Source of the DNA: Bacteroidales bacterium
GTDB taxonomy: Bacteria > Bacteroidota > Bacteroidia > Bacteroidales > VadinHA17
Direction of reading: 5' to 3'
Length of the DNA: 52,897 bases
Assembly: GCA_025454755.1 (NCBI GenBank)
Contig: JALONV010000039.1
Coordinates: 1-52,897, forward strand
The translations under genes and the position numbers were made by a program. The notes beneath the pieces were generated by a model. That model had not been told where the DNA came from, ran no database searches, and was given only the letters and a program-made list of their open reading frames with translations. Positions 43,601-51,821 of the stretch are shown here, in pieces. The stretch's first letter is position 1; each line of letters starts with the position of its first letter.

Positions 43601-46600
43601 CATACGGTCTTTCAGGTGGGTCAGATTTCGACTATGGAATTAATACGGTTGGTGGTTACAGTGGAATAGCCAATCTTGGCAAACTTCAGGTTAACGAAGG
43701 ATATCTGTCTACCCGGGAGTCAGCAGGTCTTCTTTATTACAGTTATGCATCAGGGCAATATATAATAAACGGAGGTACTGTTGATACAAAACAATTCCAT
43801 GATCCTGAGGGAGGAACCAGCGGGCTTGTCTCTTATGTTCAGACCGGTGGGGATTTGATTATCCGTGGCCGCTTTACCAATTCTTATACTTATGCAGTAC
43901 CTGAAGACCTTACTACTCCTGATATAAATACCACAAGGATTCTTAATGGAATTGATGCAGCAGCAGGCGTTGGTGCATTTAGTATAAACAGTAATGCCGC
44001 AAACGGGTTTATTATGGGTGGAGGTACTATTACTGTGCATGATGTGTGCAACGCATCAGCAACACCGTTAGCGGTAAATATCGGATGTCCGTCTTCAAAT
44101 ATAAATGTAACAGGTGGTACGGTTATTATTCGTCCAACTTCAGGTGCAGCTGATGATGCCGATTATCTTGTTGGATCGAACGGGCCATTCTACAACTTCA
44201 CTGTGGATCGAAAAGATGGTACATCAGTTGTGGATCTTAACTCCGATCTGGAAGTATTGAACGACTTTAGTATTACTTCAGGAGACCTGACATCCACTGC
44301 CAGCAACTACAATCTGACTGTCGGAGGTGATTTTAATGTTGCTTCCGGAACCACGTACGACGCCCAGTCAAATACAACTACATTTAATGGTTCGGCTTTG
44401 CAGACTGTAACTGCTGACCTTGCTGCAGCTCTTACATTTAACAATCTGACGATCCGTAAACCAGCAGGGATTACCTTGAATTTTGCAGGATCTCAGAAAA
44501 CTGTTGACGTAACAGGTGCCTTCAGACTCGAAGATGGAACTATGAACGACAGCGGGAATACCATAAATATTGCCGGGAATGTTTTTAACTCCGGTATCCA
44601 TGAGGGAACAGGTAAATTAGTTCTGAACGGAACTTCGGAGCAGACAATAGATGGCGATGGCACTTTCAGCAGCATAGATCTATTTAATACTGCAGGTGCA
44701 GCAGCTCCGGTTTCACTTCTTGCAGGAATGAAAGTCAATGGAGACCTGAATTTTGCAAACGACAAGCAATTTGACATAGGTATTTTTAATGTAACTCTTG
44801 GTGACACGGCTACCCTTCAGAATACCGACGGTACAAAGTACTTTAAAACAGCAGGAAATGTAGGTGACGGCGGATTGACAAAAATCTTTACATCGGCAAC
44901 CTCTTTCGATTATCCGCTTGGTGTAACAGCTTATACACCGGCTACAATAACTATCAACGGTGCTCCTGCAAGCTATGGATCAGTAACTGTCATTCCTGTA
45001 AATTACGAACATCCCAATGTCACAGCGCCCGGGAGGTGCATTACTTACTTCTGGCGCACCAAATCATCAGGCTTCGATCTCACTGGAGGGTCTGTAACGC
45101 ATAAATACACCTATGCCGCAGAAGATATAGTCACAGGTGGAGATGTGACCGAGGACGGATATATAGCAGCCAGGTACAATGTGCCAGCAACCTCATGGAC
45201 AAAAATACCGTTATCTGATGTTGATGAAGGAAATCGTGTAATCGGAGGAGCAGGATCTGGCGGTTTCATAGAGAATTCTTCAGTAATCGATGGCGATTAT
45301 ACCTGTGGTGATGACAATGCGACAAATCCGTTTGGCGTTCCAACAACTTATTACAGTATAGCAGATGGTTTATGGGCAAACGGGAACACATGGTCAACTG
45401 TCAGTCACGTTGGAGCTCCTGCAGGTACATGGCCGGGAGCATCGGATATTGCAATCATTGCAGCAGGAGATTCAATTTACCTGTACAACAGTCCTACATA
45501 TCCTTATAATACAGCCACAGTAAGCTGCGCCACACTGATGATAGAAGCCGGTGGTGTGCTCGATATAGGGAATAATCCAGGAAGTGTATTCAGCATGGTT
45601 CAGAGTCATCCTTCCGGCAACGGCAAGTTCAGGATAACTGCCACACGAACCACAGGAGGACCAGGAGTACCGCCCTATAATATTACTACATTTCAATTTC
45701 CATCAGGCGATTTCTCCGATTTTAATATAAACCTGGGGACGACCGATTTCTATACAACTGAACAGGATGGAACCTCAGTCTGGATACTTCCACCCATTAG
45801 TTATGTAGGCAATATGATATTATCTCCTCTTGGTACACCAGCGAGTGGTGATAATATGGTTTTACAGAATGTGCCATCATTAACAATATACGGCGACTTA
45901 ACGCTTAACGGAGCTTCCAACGCTTCTGCGATTGGCTTAAGCTGGAATACTAACGATGCAACTTATGGATTTTCAAATAGCTACCTGACTGTCGAAAAAA
46001 CAGTAACTGTCAGAGGTGACCTTATTATAAACGGAGGTTCACTCACTTATTATGATGATGATGTTCCTCAACACCTTGTAGTTGAGGGAGATATTATTAT
46101 TTCAAATGCGACTAACGGAGCCTCCATCTTAATGTGGGACGATGATAACGGCTGGAATCCTCACCATTTTGGACCCACGATAGATAACACGCTAACAGTA
46201 GGAGGTAACATTATAAATAACGGTACAAGTGTTTCGGTTTTCAGGGGTCTGAACCTCTTTTCAGGTTCTGCTGATACCGATCCGCACTGGGTGAATGTAA
46301 CATATACAGGATCGAATAATACCACTGTATCAGGTTCCGGCGAGATTATCTACCATAATGTTATTGTGAATAAAGGTACAACACAAACACCCACTGTGAC
46401 TCTGAATAGTACCGGAACTCATTCTACACCTGTTGATAACTGGCTTACTCTCCAGAATGGAACACTCATTTACAACAGGACCGGGAACCTAAATATTTCC
46501 ACAGGATCAACCTTCACGATTGCCCCGACCGCGGGATTAACTATAAATACTCCATCGAATGTATATATAGGAAATTCAAATTCAGACGCAAATGATCTTA

Positions 46601-49600
46601 TTCTGAATGGTAAACTCACCATTGTTAGCGGCAATGTGTATGTAGGTCCGGTAACATCCACAAACTGGAATAATGATATTGAATACTCTGTCGGTGGGGC
46701 ATCCTCGCTCGATATTCAGGGTGGTACTCTGACCGTTAATGGCCAGATCCGAAGGAATACATCAAGTGCAGGAGGTATACTTACATACTCTCAGAGTGGT
46801 GGAAATGTTATGATCAGAGGCCAGAAGCAGAATGGTTCAAACGCCAAGCTTGAAGTACTTAATACAGGAAGCTCATTTACAATGTCAGGGGGAACACTGA
46901 CGATAATGAGAGGTAATGGAGCTACAATAACTCCGTCATCACCATTTGGCGACCTGTATCTCAGACCTGAGACTGGTTCAGTCACCGGGGGTAAAATAGT
47001 CTTCTCACAGGTAGGCATGGCCCCGGCCCCGGTTACACCTCAGAATTATTTTCTTGATGCTACTATTCCACTTGATACTTTAATTATCAGCGGAGCAAGT
47101 GTAGCCAACTATGCTAAAGTAAGGTTGCTGACAAGCCCGCTGACAGTTAATGGCGATCTTAATATCAATGCAAACAGTGTCTTTGATGCAAATAATATAA
47201 ATGCAACTTTTAATGGTAACTTCATAAACACACCGGGAGTTGGAGGATATATTGCAGGTACCAACCTTACAACATTCAGCGCTTCAGCCGGTGCACCCTA
47301 CGCCGGTGTCCAGACTATTTCAGGTGCAACCAACTTCTATGATCTTACCATTAGTCCTGCCGCGTCAGATACTTTGAAAAACCCCATAACAGTAAACAGG
47401 AATCTGACCATTAACAGTGGTACATTTATTTTAGCAGGCAACCCGGTCACAGTACTGGGTGATGTTACCAATAATGCAAGTTACACTGACAACAATACTG
47501 CCGGAAGCGGATTATTACTTAATGGAACAACCCAACAACATATTTCAGGAACAGGAGCTTTCTCACGCCTTACCCTGAATAATGCAACAGGAGCCATTGT
47601 CGAAAATAACATTAGCGTACAGGAAGACCTGACACTTACTCTTGGCGTTCTGGATATCAAGAAGTACCTTCTTACACTCGGAACCGGTGCTAATCTCGAG
47701 GGAGCGCCTTTCAGTGCTTTGAAAATGATAACCTCCGACGGTGTATTCAGTAATGTGGGCATTCGAAAATTCTTCAATCCGGGTCCGACTACATTTCTGT
47801 ATCCTCTGGGTACAAACGGCAAGTATACTCCTGCTTTTGTCACAACTACAGCCAGCAGTACAGTTGGTTATATAAGGGTGAATAATATAAGCAGCAGGCA
47901 TCCTGCAGTTCTCGATGCCGCCAACTCTCTTAATTATTACTGGGAAATTCAGAGTTCAGGTATCACCGGGTATGACGGTACCATTGATCTTAATTATTTA
48001 CAGAGCGATGTGGCAGGCGATGAGCCTAATTATGTGTCAGCCAGGACTGTTGTTCCTGGAAGCTCCTGGGTAGTTGCCCCTGGAGTTGACTTTACAAATA
48101 ACAAGATAACATTCACCCATACCGGCTTAAATAACCTGAGCGGAGAATATACTGCGGGTATAGCAACAGCATTTTACGTAAACACACCAGTATTCACCTC
48201 AATCGCTGACGGTTACTGGGATGATCCTGCTATATGGACACAGACCGGGGGAGATATTCTACCCGGAGGTTGTCCGGCCGGTGGTCCTAATGGATTCATT
48301 GTGAATATAAATCATGTCGTATCAATAAGGACACACAACTGTTCTGCTTACAGGACAACGATTAACAAGGAACTTAGAATAGAAGAACCATACTTCGGAC
48401 ACAATTTCGGAACAGTATATGGCAGTGGAAGCCTGCATCTTGAGAGAGGCACTTTCCCCGCAGGTGTATTTACTTCCTTCCTGAGCTGTGCCAGCGGCGG
48501 AACTGTGGATTACGGAGGTATTGGCACCTACACAATAATTGCCGATCTGTATGATAATATTCCGAACCTGATGTTCACGGGTACAGGAACACGTGTTCTG
48601 CCGAATAAGGATCTTACGATTTGTGATACACTTACCATTAACGGTCCGGTTGCAGATAACAGTGTTTATAGCAAGAAGCTTACCATACAGGGGGGAATGA
48701 AACACCTGGCGGGAAGCTTCAATTCCGGAACCGGTGCGGGAGCCATCGTTTCATTTGCCGGAACAATACCGCAAACTATTGGCGGGACAAAAATGGGCAA
48801 CTTCATAGGAGCAAGTGCATTCAACCATTTTGAGATCAATAATACTGCCGGATTAAGGATCAATGATAATGGTGCGATCGAGGTAAAAGGAAACCTTATG
48901 CTGACCAATGGTCTTATCAATACCGGATCGAACCGGACTCTGACAATAACCAATTCTGCTATTAGCCCTGTCGTTCCTGCAGGAGGTAGTGCAACATCTT
49001 TCGTTGACGGACCACTCACAAAAAATATCAGCCAGTTTGATAATTTCCTGTTCCCAATTGGGATTAATAAGTCAGGGACCTATGTTCTTGGTAATAAGCT
49101 GAATATTTCTTCCGCACAGCCCGGTCCTGCTTTATGGACAGCACAGTACAAGAATCCTAATCCGACTTCGACATCATTCACTTCCCCGATTCTCGGAGTA
49201 AGTGCAATGGAGTACTTCACTATAACCTCAACAGCAGGAAGCAAATCGAAAGTAAATATTAACTGGAATCCTTCAAGTGATGTAAATCCTGTTATTGTCG
49301 GCGGAATAGCAAATATGAGGGTTGTTAATTACAGCGGAGGATCATGGGTAGAAGTCCCGACAACAGCCGCAGGGGATAATAATAATGGTACAGCTTCATC
49401 AACCGGCCTGGTAACATACACTGGATCTGATGATTATACACTTGGCTCGGTAACAACCCTGATCCCCAGGGCATCTTTCACTCCTTCAGGTCCTGTTTGC
49501 GGAAATTCCGGTATACCTGTTACATTCACCGCACCTGGTGCAATACCTTTTAATTACGTATTGAGTTACACAATTAATGGAGCTGCCCAGGCGCCTGTTA

Positions 49601-51636
49601 CTATTACCCTGGCGATGATCCCATATACATTGCCTACTGCTGTTCCCGGTACCTATAAACTGACCGGTTTCACATACAATAGCGGCGCAAATACAGGGGT
49701 AGTTAATACCACACCTGTTACTGCCTACGCAACTCCTACAACATCAAATGCAGGCCTTGACCAGGTTTTGTGCGGTGTATCTACTACAAACCTTACCGGT
49801 AATACACCAGCTGTCGGAACAGGATTCTGGACAAAAGTAAGTGGTACCGGAGAAACAATTCTTACACCTTCAAGTCCGACAAGCCAGTTTATTGGACAAA
49901 ACGGGAATGCGTACACATTACAGTGGACAATCTTCAATGGAAACTGCACATCAGTCGATAGCGTTGACATAAATTTCACTATACTTCCTGATCCACCCGC
50001 AGCAGCTTCACCTCAATACTTCTGTGGAGGTCCTCGTACAATAGCCGACCTTGTTGCTACGGCGCCGGCCGGATGCAGCGTAGACTGGTATAGTGCTGCT
50101 TCAGGTGGTGGAAAATACAATTCTACCGATGCTTTGACAACTGGAACCACATATTGGGGTGAGTCCAATGGAGGTTGTGTCAGCCTTACAAGAACTCCGG
50201 TCCTGGTAAATATTTATCCGCTACCTTTTCCGGGTCTGACCGGATCGAATTCTGTCTGTTTGAATTCTACAGGTAATGTTTATAATACTGAATCAGGTAA
50301 GACAAATTATATCTGGACTGTAGTTGGTGGATCTGTCACATCAGGTGGATTAGGCACAAGTGATTTTGCCACTGTAACCTGGAATACTGCCGGTGCTCAG
50401 AGCATCAGCGTGAATTATCAGGATGTCGGAGGATGCAGTGCTCCGACACCTACATCACTCAGTGTTACTGTTCATGCATTGCCGGTACCTACAATTACCG
50501 GTCCGGATCCTGCATGCGAAAACTCCACCGGCAATACCTATGTAACAGAAGCAGGGATGAGTAATTACTTATGGTCTGTTTCAGGTGGTGGAACAATTAC
50601 GGCAGGAGGAGGTACAGGAAATAATCTGGCAGTTGTTACCTGGAATACTCCGGGTGTCCAGACTATAAGTGTTAATTATACTGACGGATTTGGATGCACA
50701 GCTACCAGTGAGACGACATATCCTGTAACAATCGATCCTTTGCCGGATGCAGCCGGAGCAATTTCCGGTACAGCAGCTCTATGTCAGGGACAGAGCAGCG
50801 TTGCCTACACTGTGGGAGCTATAACCAACGCTTCTAGCTATGCATGGGCTTACAGCGGAACTGGCGCCACAATAAACGGAGCGACAAATAGTATTACAAT
50901 AGATTTTGCCTCGAATGCCACTTCTGGAGACCTTACTGTCCGTGGATCCAATACCTGCGGAAATGGCACTGTTTCAGCAAATTATGCCATCACGGTTAAC
51001 ACACTTCCGACAGCCCCGATAGTGGGAACGATAACGCAGCCTACATGTGCCTTGTCAACGGGAAGTGTAGATTTAAGCGGTTTACCTGCCGGTAACTGGA
51101 CAATTAATCCGGGTGCAATAGCAGGAAACACAATCAGTACTACAATATCCGGACTTGCTTCGGGTACATATAATTTCACGGTGACTAGTGCATCAACAGG
51201 ATGCACATCACCAGCTTCAGCAAATGTTGTAATCAATGCCATACCGACACCGCCAGCAGTTCCTACGACGTCAAGTGTCACACAGCCTACATGCGGAGTA
51301 CCAAGCGGCACGATAGTTTTTAACGCACAGGCAGGAGTACAATACAGTGTAGACGGTATCACTTACCAGGCAGGGACGACCTTTGGAAGCCTTGCCCCCG
51401 GCACCTATACGTTATATGTACGCAGCATAGTAGATAATACCTGTATCACCACAGGAGCAGCCACAGTAACAATCAATGCCATACCGACACCGCCAGCAGT
51501 TCCTACGACGTCAAGTGTCACACAGCCTACGTGTGCAGTGCCGACAGGAACGATAGTGTTTACAGCACAGGCAGGAGTAGAGTACAGTGTAGGTGGCGCT
51601 TACCAGCCGGGACCGACCCGGCACAGGCAGGAGTAG
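37585..51636 (+). CDS. Giant modular T9SS-type surface protein, main body
   Basis: An open frame of 4683 codons. Codons before 37606 read the duplicated copy, so the true body resumes there. It is rich in Thr, Asn, Gly and Ser and nearly Cys-free in its first 4,000 residues. Five modules open with a Y/F-x-S-x-x-x-G-x-W motif (module 1 is in the N-terminal fragment; others at 40327, 42460, 45346, 48190). Each then has beta-solenoid-like repeats (LTVNGTL, GNLVNNGT-type) and closes with a FPIG/YPLG element (39919, 42103, 44911, 47800, 49051). From about 49480 come PKD/Ig-like domains with Cys, and from about 51000 SprB-like TQPTC repeats. It ends at a stop (51634-51636) created by a duplication. 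Surface adhesin or structural role is inferred, and it probably is T9SS cargo. Confidence 0.85.
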   Translation: MTVPLTCVDGTFDMVQTFPGNVCNVTFTGATSNTVTGIGATCNFNQITVNKGASIANIIDVQRTITMSSPTAAGPYLTLTNGTFKLSSASTLTPYYGAATICAASGRLWINNAAANISCVGAGTTTTPGVPTVTGTLQVTSGTFEYGSGNDQLVLTAAAAALNIDGVNGTVKIYGGLNNNGPGSISISSGTLIFDCQRTDSGGDNFTAAAHMIDIRGAVNFTGGSMIIVDPSAYAISSNVATLLLWDLSGADVFTGSTIQFGDGSSTSTGGSADAFDVRTNNAGTYRLGDIIVNTATGANRAVKFWNADGQFYVGGNITISSGASSELDLNGRTLTLNGNLINNGTLRTAVAGSSLIMGGTSAQIISGSGAFTDGNAGRILSLTINNTSGTSPAVDLQRNLTIASNNGALSLTSGEFGTTIDSTITIGAGVAATLTATRTNGIMSLTPVWNIAGGIPSYNLVYNASAAPLTTGNEMPSSLDAIINNITVNNNSGVLIGQNDITIQGTLTLTNGVVDFQDKTVNFVSGAAPIARTNGTITTSPSGTINFGTPALMTGASITIPANTFTNNPTQIGDLAINKSANHTLTWNNQGLTINGTLTLNLTSATKIFSIGANTLTFQDDDSPIVWTSGTITTAPGTILKFGDTGHTAGGVFSLPASLFTPFTRTTGTLTPGATAGLIFNANVNPFTFPDDLFTTSPATFASLSISRGAGILITLGNQELNVTGTTTLNSGILEILNADLQIAAIGGTPSANSMIVTNGTGYLKRSFPSGASAAYSFPIGDNTGGLNEYSPARFTFSANATAGTLGVKVTDAKHPANTETDNYITRYWSFNAPLLTTYTYSAQFTYPAADVVGTDEANFRMQRYDNGLSTWKSDVGSITVPGAPSTLTTSASLTEISGWLNNNDITSFTAPETYYWSRANGNWNGGSAVWVVTDDNNDPGAGGTPTSVVPDRTNNKGITIRNGHTITLTAGTYTADQMTVATGGVLTMNANNFTLYNGAGTDLTVGGTVNTTGGQLISAEAGVAIAVNGTVNTTDLDGFSIDANSTIPTTNSPSLTLGANSTINFSGAAGQRLDTRTDYGNLQATNAGAKIAQGAITVNKDLTVTNATFDHNDNTITLRGGATFTGTGTMSGSGLLYLNGGTASHTISGNNATIINLELDDANGASFSGATNIISGNLVVTRGTLVLNAFTNLTVNGTTSIGTGASAAAIAINSTAGGKTFTGLITVGANGTWNNSSNESFTIRGNIVNVSPGTFNAGTGIYTFDTSDQSFTGTFSIPNVTITGVNLTNNNSLTVSTALTGATGTLTQAANATLNIGATAASLTLGTLNAHASGNTVNYNRAGDQTIKIPAAGYYHLITSVSGIKTVPAALNVLGDLTTSAGTLAMTINNVQLNGNLVNNGTHTGTTGAIVLTGGTATHNISGTGTSFNVTLNDSNGATLLSNAQINGTLTLTSGVIHLGAYDLTLGSTLAIGGAFSSSNMIETGDAGRVIRSASANNNAFNLTYPVGSGGYYSPLIVSGLAGVGAAPRSFSVRAVPTNPGVLTNGIKKYWELSASGIALAGMSLSFDWDAGEVVGDALLFRPYTNTSGSWALATGASAPGTKPATSTGSATINGNWTVGAPSTFYSYQTGNWNQASTWTFDPGGTTGPGTLVPGQNDKVVILSGRTVTLSANVFTQNLDITINDGGILDQGVRRFTNTLAALRGDGVLKLASSFFPAATVNTFVTIDGGITEYNNNGSMSATQSTYYHLVIRSAGTVSTVNDITLNGDLSVAQGTLEIIDAIDGRLKLIVKGDFTVDIPGTISVSTDDTRSDAGPMPSIDGSTGGYLNYYENNSHRIEIFGDFINNGTVKFSNLTYPMYDQFPSDGFATVYMRGITDNVLTCNGISEFYNLIIDKGTDQTYKVTLYSAGYSKFKLYGANIAPASAAGTNANPDIKKALWIKNGTLILKGMTAIPSLSEGLSAISMPNYLSSDYFIPSRGALVLDGPGVIVLGTADSYTEVNAAYGLSGGSDFDYGINTVGGYSGIANLGKLQVNEGYLSTRESAGLLYYSYASGQYIINGGTVDTKQFHDPEGGTSGLVSYVQTGGDLIIRGRFTNSYTYAVPEDLTTPDINTTRILNGIDAAAGVGAFSINSNAANGFIMGGGTITVHDVCNASATPLAVNIGCPSSNINVTGGTVIIRPTSGAADDADYLVGSNGPFYNFTVDRKDGTSVVDLNSDLEVLNDFSITSGDLTSTASNYNLTVGGDFNVASGTTYDAQSNTTTFNGSALQTVTADLAAALTFNNLTIRKPAGITLNFAGSQKTVDVTGAFRLEDGTMNDSGNTINIAGNVFNSGIHEGTGKLVLNGTSEQTIDGDGTFSSIDLFNTAGAAAPVSLLAGMKVNGDLNFANDKQFDIGIFNVTLGDTATLQNTDGTKYFKTAGNVGDGGLTKIFTSATSFDYPLGVTAYTPATITINGAPASYGSVTVIPVNYEHPNVTAPGRCITYFWRTKSSGFDLTGGSVTHKYTYAAEDIVTGGDVTEDGYIAARYNVPATSWTKIPLSDVDEGNRVIGGAGSGGFIENSSVIDGDYTCGDDNATNPFGVPTTYYSIADGLWANGNTWSTVSHVGAPAGTWPGASDIAIIAAGDSIYLYNSPTYPYNTATVSCATLMIEAGGVLDIGNNPGSVFSMVQSHPSGNGKFRITATRTTGGPGVPPYNITTFQFPSGDFSDFNINLGTTDFYTTEQDGTSVWILPPISYVGNMILSPLGTPASGDNMVLQNVPSLTIYGDLTLNGASNASAIGLSWNTNDATYGFSNSYLTVEKTVTVRGDLIINGGSLTYYDDDVPQHLVVEGDIIISNATNGASILMWDDDNGWNPHHFGPTIDNTLTVGGNIINNGTSVSVFRGLNLFSGSADTDPHWVNVTYTGSNNTTVSGSGEIIYHNVIVNKGTTQTPTVTLNSTGTHSTPVDNWLTLQNGTLIYNRTGNLNISTGSTFTIAPTAGLTINTPSNVYIGNSNSDANDLILNGKLTIVSGNVYVGPVTSTNWNNDIEYSVGGASSLDIQGGTLTVNGQIRRNTSSAGGILTYSQSGGNVMIRGQKQNGSNAKLEVLNTGSSFTMSGGTLTIMRGNGATITPSSPFGDLYLRPETGSVTGGKIVFSQVGMAPAPVTPQNYFLDATIPLDTLIISGASVANYAKVRLLTSPLTVNGDLNINANSVFDANNINATFNGNFINTPGVGGYIAGTNLTTFSASAGAPYAGVQTISGATNFYDLTISPAASDTLKNPITVNRNLTINSGTFILAGNPVTVLGDVTNNASYTDNNTAGSGLLLNGTTQQHISGTGAFSRLTLNNATGAIVENNISVQEDLTLTLGVLDIKKYLLTLGTGANLEGAPFSALKMITSDGVFSNVGIRKFFNPGPTTFLYPLGTNGKYTPAFVTTTASSTVGYIRVNNISSRHPAVLDAANSLNYYWEIQSSGITGYDGTIDLNYLQSDVAGDEPNYVSARTVVPGSSWVVAPGVDFTNNKITFTHTGLNNLSGEYTAGIATAFYVNTPVFTSIADGYWDDPAIWTQTGGDILPGGCPAGGPNGFIVNINHVVSIRTHNCSAYRTTINKELRIEEPYFGHNFGTVYGSGSLHLERGTFPAGVFTSFLSCASGGTVDYGGIGTYTIIADLYDNIPNLMFTGTGTRVLPNKDLTICDTLTINGPVADNSVYSKKLTIQGGMKHLAGSFNSGTGAGAIVSFAGTIPQTIGGTKMGNFIGASAFNHFEINNTAGLRINDNGAIEVKGNLMLTNGLINTGSNRTLTITNSAISPVVPAGGSATSFVDGPLTKNISQFDNFLFPIGINKSGTYVLGNKLNISSAQPGPALWTAQYKNPNPTSTSFTSPILGVSAMEYFTITSTAGSKSKVNINWNPSSDVNPVIVGGIANMRVVNYSGGSWVEVPTTAAGDNNNGTASSTGLVTYTGSDDYTLGSVTTLIPRASFTPSGPVCGNSGIPVTFTAPGAIPFNYVLSYTINGAAQAPVTITLAMIPYTLPTAVPGTYKLTGFTYNSGANTGVVNTTPVTAYATPTTSNAGLDQVLCGVSTTNLTGNTPAVGTGFWTKVSGTGETILTPSSPTSQFIGQNGNAYTLQWTIFNGNCTSVDSVDINFTILPDPPAAASPQYFCGGPRTIADLVATAPAGCSVDWYSAASGGGKYNSTDALTTGTTYWGESNGGCVSLTRTPVLVNIYPLPFPGLTGSNSVCLNSTGNVYNTESGKTNYIWTVVGGSVTSGGLGTSDFATVTWNTAGAQSISVNYQDVGGCSAPTPTSLSVTVHALPVPTITGPDPACENSTGNTYVTEAGMSNYLWSVSGGGTITAGGGTGNNLAVVTWNTPGVQTISVNYTDGFGCTATSETTYPVTIDPLPDAAGAISGTAALCQGQSSVAYTVGAITNASSYAWAYSGTGATINGATNSITIDFASNATSGDLTVRGSNTCGNGTVSANYAITVNTLPTAPIVGTITQPTCALSTGSVDLSGLPAGNWTINPGAIAGNTISTTISGLASGTYNFTVTSASTGCTSPASANVVINAIPTPPAVPTTSSVTQPTCGVPSGTIVFNAQAGVQYSVDGITYQAGTTFGSLAPGTYTLYVRSIVDNTCITTGAATVTINAIPTPPAVPTTSSVTQPTCAVPTGTIVFTAQAGVEYSVGGAYQPGPTRHRQE

Positions 51637-51790
51637 AGTACAGTGTAGGTGGCGCTTACCAGCCGGGACCGACCTTTGCAGGTCTTGCACCCAACACTTA
51701 TACGTTAACGGTACGCAGCATAGCCGATAACACATGTATCACAGCCGCAGCTGCGACAGTAACGCTTACTGCAGCTACACCACCCTCAGT
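51241..51790 (+). repeat. 240-bp direct repeats encoding SprB-like TQPTC units
   Basis: A 50-bp stretch at 51241-51290 recurs identically at 51481-51530 and in degenerate form near 51777, giving a 240-bp period (80 residues). Each unit carries TQPTC, TGTIVF and APGTYTL-like motifs. Near-identical units such as these recombine or mis-assemble easily. Confidence 0.85.
51565..51674 (+). repeat. 54-bp repeat at 56-bp spacing that breaks the frame
   Basis: The 54 bases 51565-51618 occur again at 51621-51674 with two extra bases between. The 56-bp shift is not a multiple of three, so the main frame runs into TAG at 51634-51636 while another frame continues the repeat protein. Confidence 0.9.
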
Positions 51791-51821
51791 ACCAACGACC
51801 TCAAGCGTGCATCAACGGTAA
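51621..51821 (+). pseudogene. Giant surface protein, fragment in a second frame
   Basis: From the second 54-bp copy the protein sequence continues in a different frame: AQAGVEYSVGGAYQPGPTFA, then APNTYTLTVRSIADNTCITA and TPPSVPTTSSV. It is homologous to the TQPTC units of the main body but has no own start. It breaks off after SSV at about 51808, where the next unit should continue, and hits TAA at 51819-51821. This is part of the giant gene, not a separate one. Confidence 0.8.

Noticed and set aside
38520-49979. Many minus-strand ORFs of 60-140 codons inside the giant gene
   Set aside because: They are antisense frames of a Thr/Asn-rich repetitive coding region, rich in Val/Pro/Ile, and none has domain features or its own start signals.
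51241-51790. A CRISPR array from regularly spaced repeats
   Set aside because: The repeats are 240 bp apart and fall in a coding frame with matching protein repeats; there are no cas genes and no short repeat-spacer alternation.
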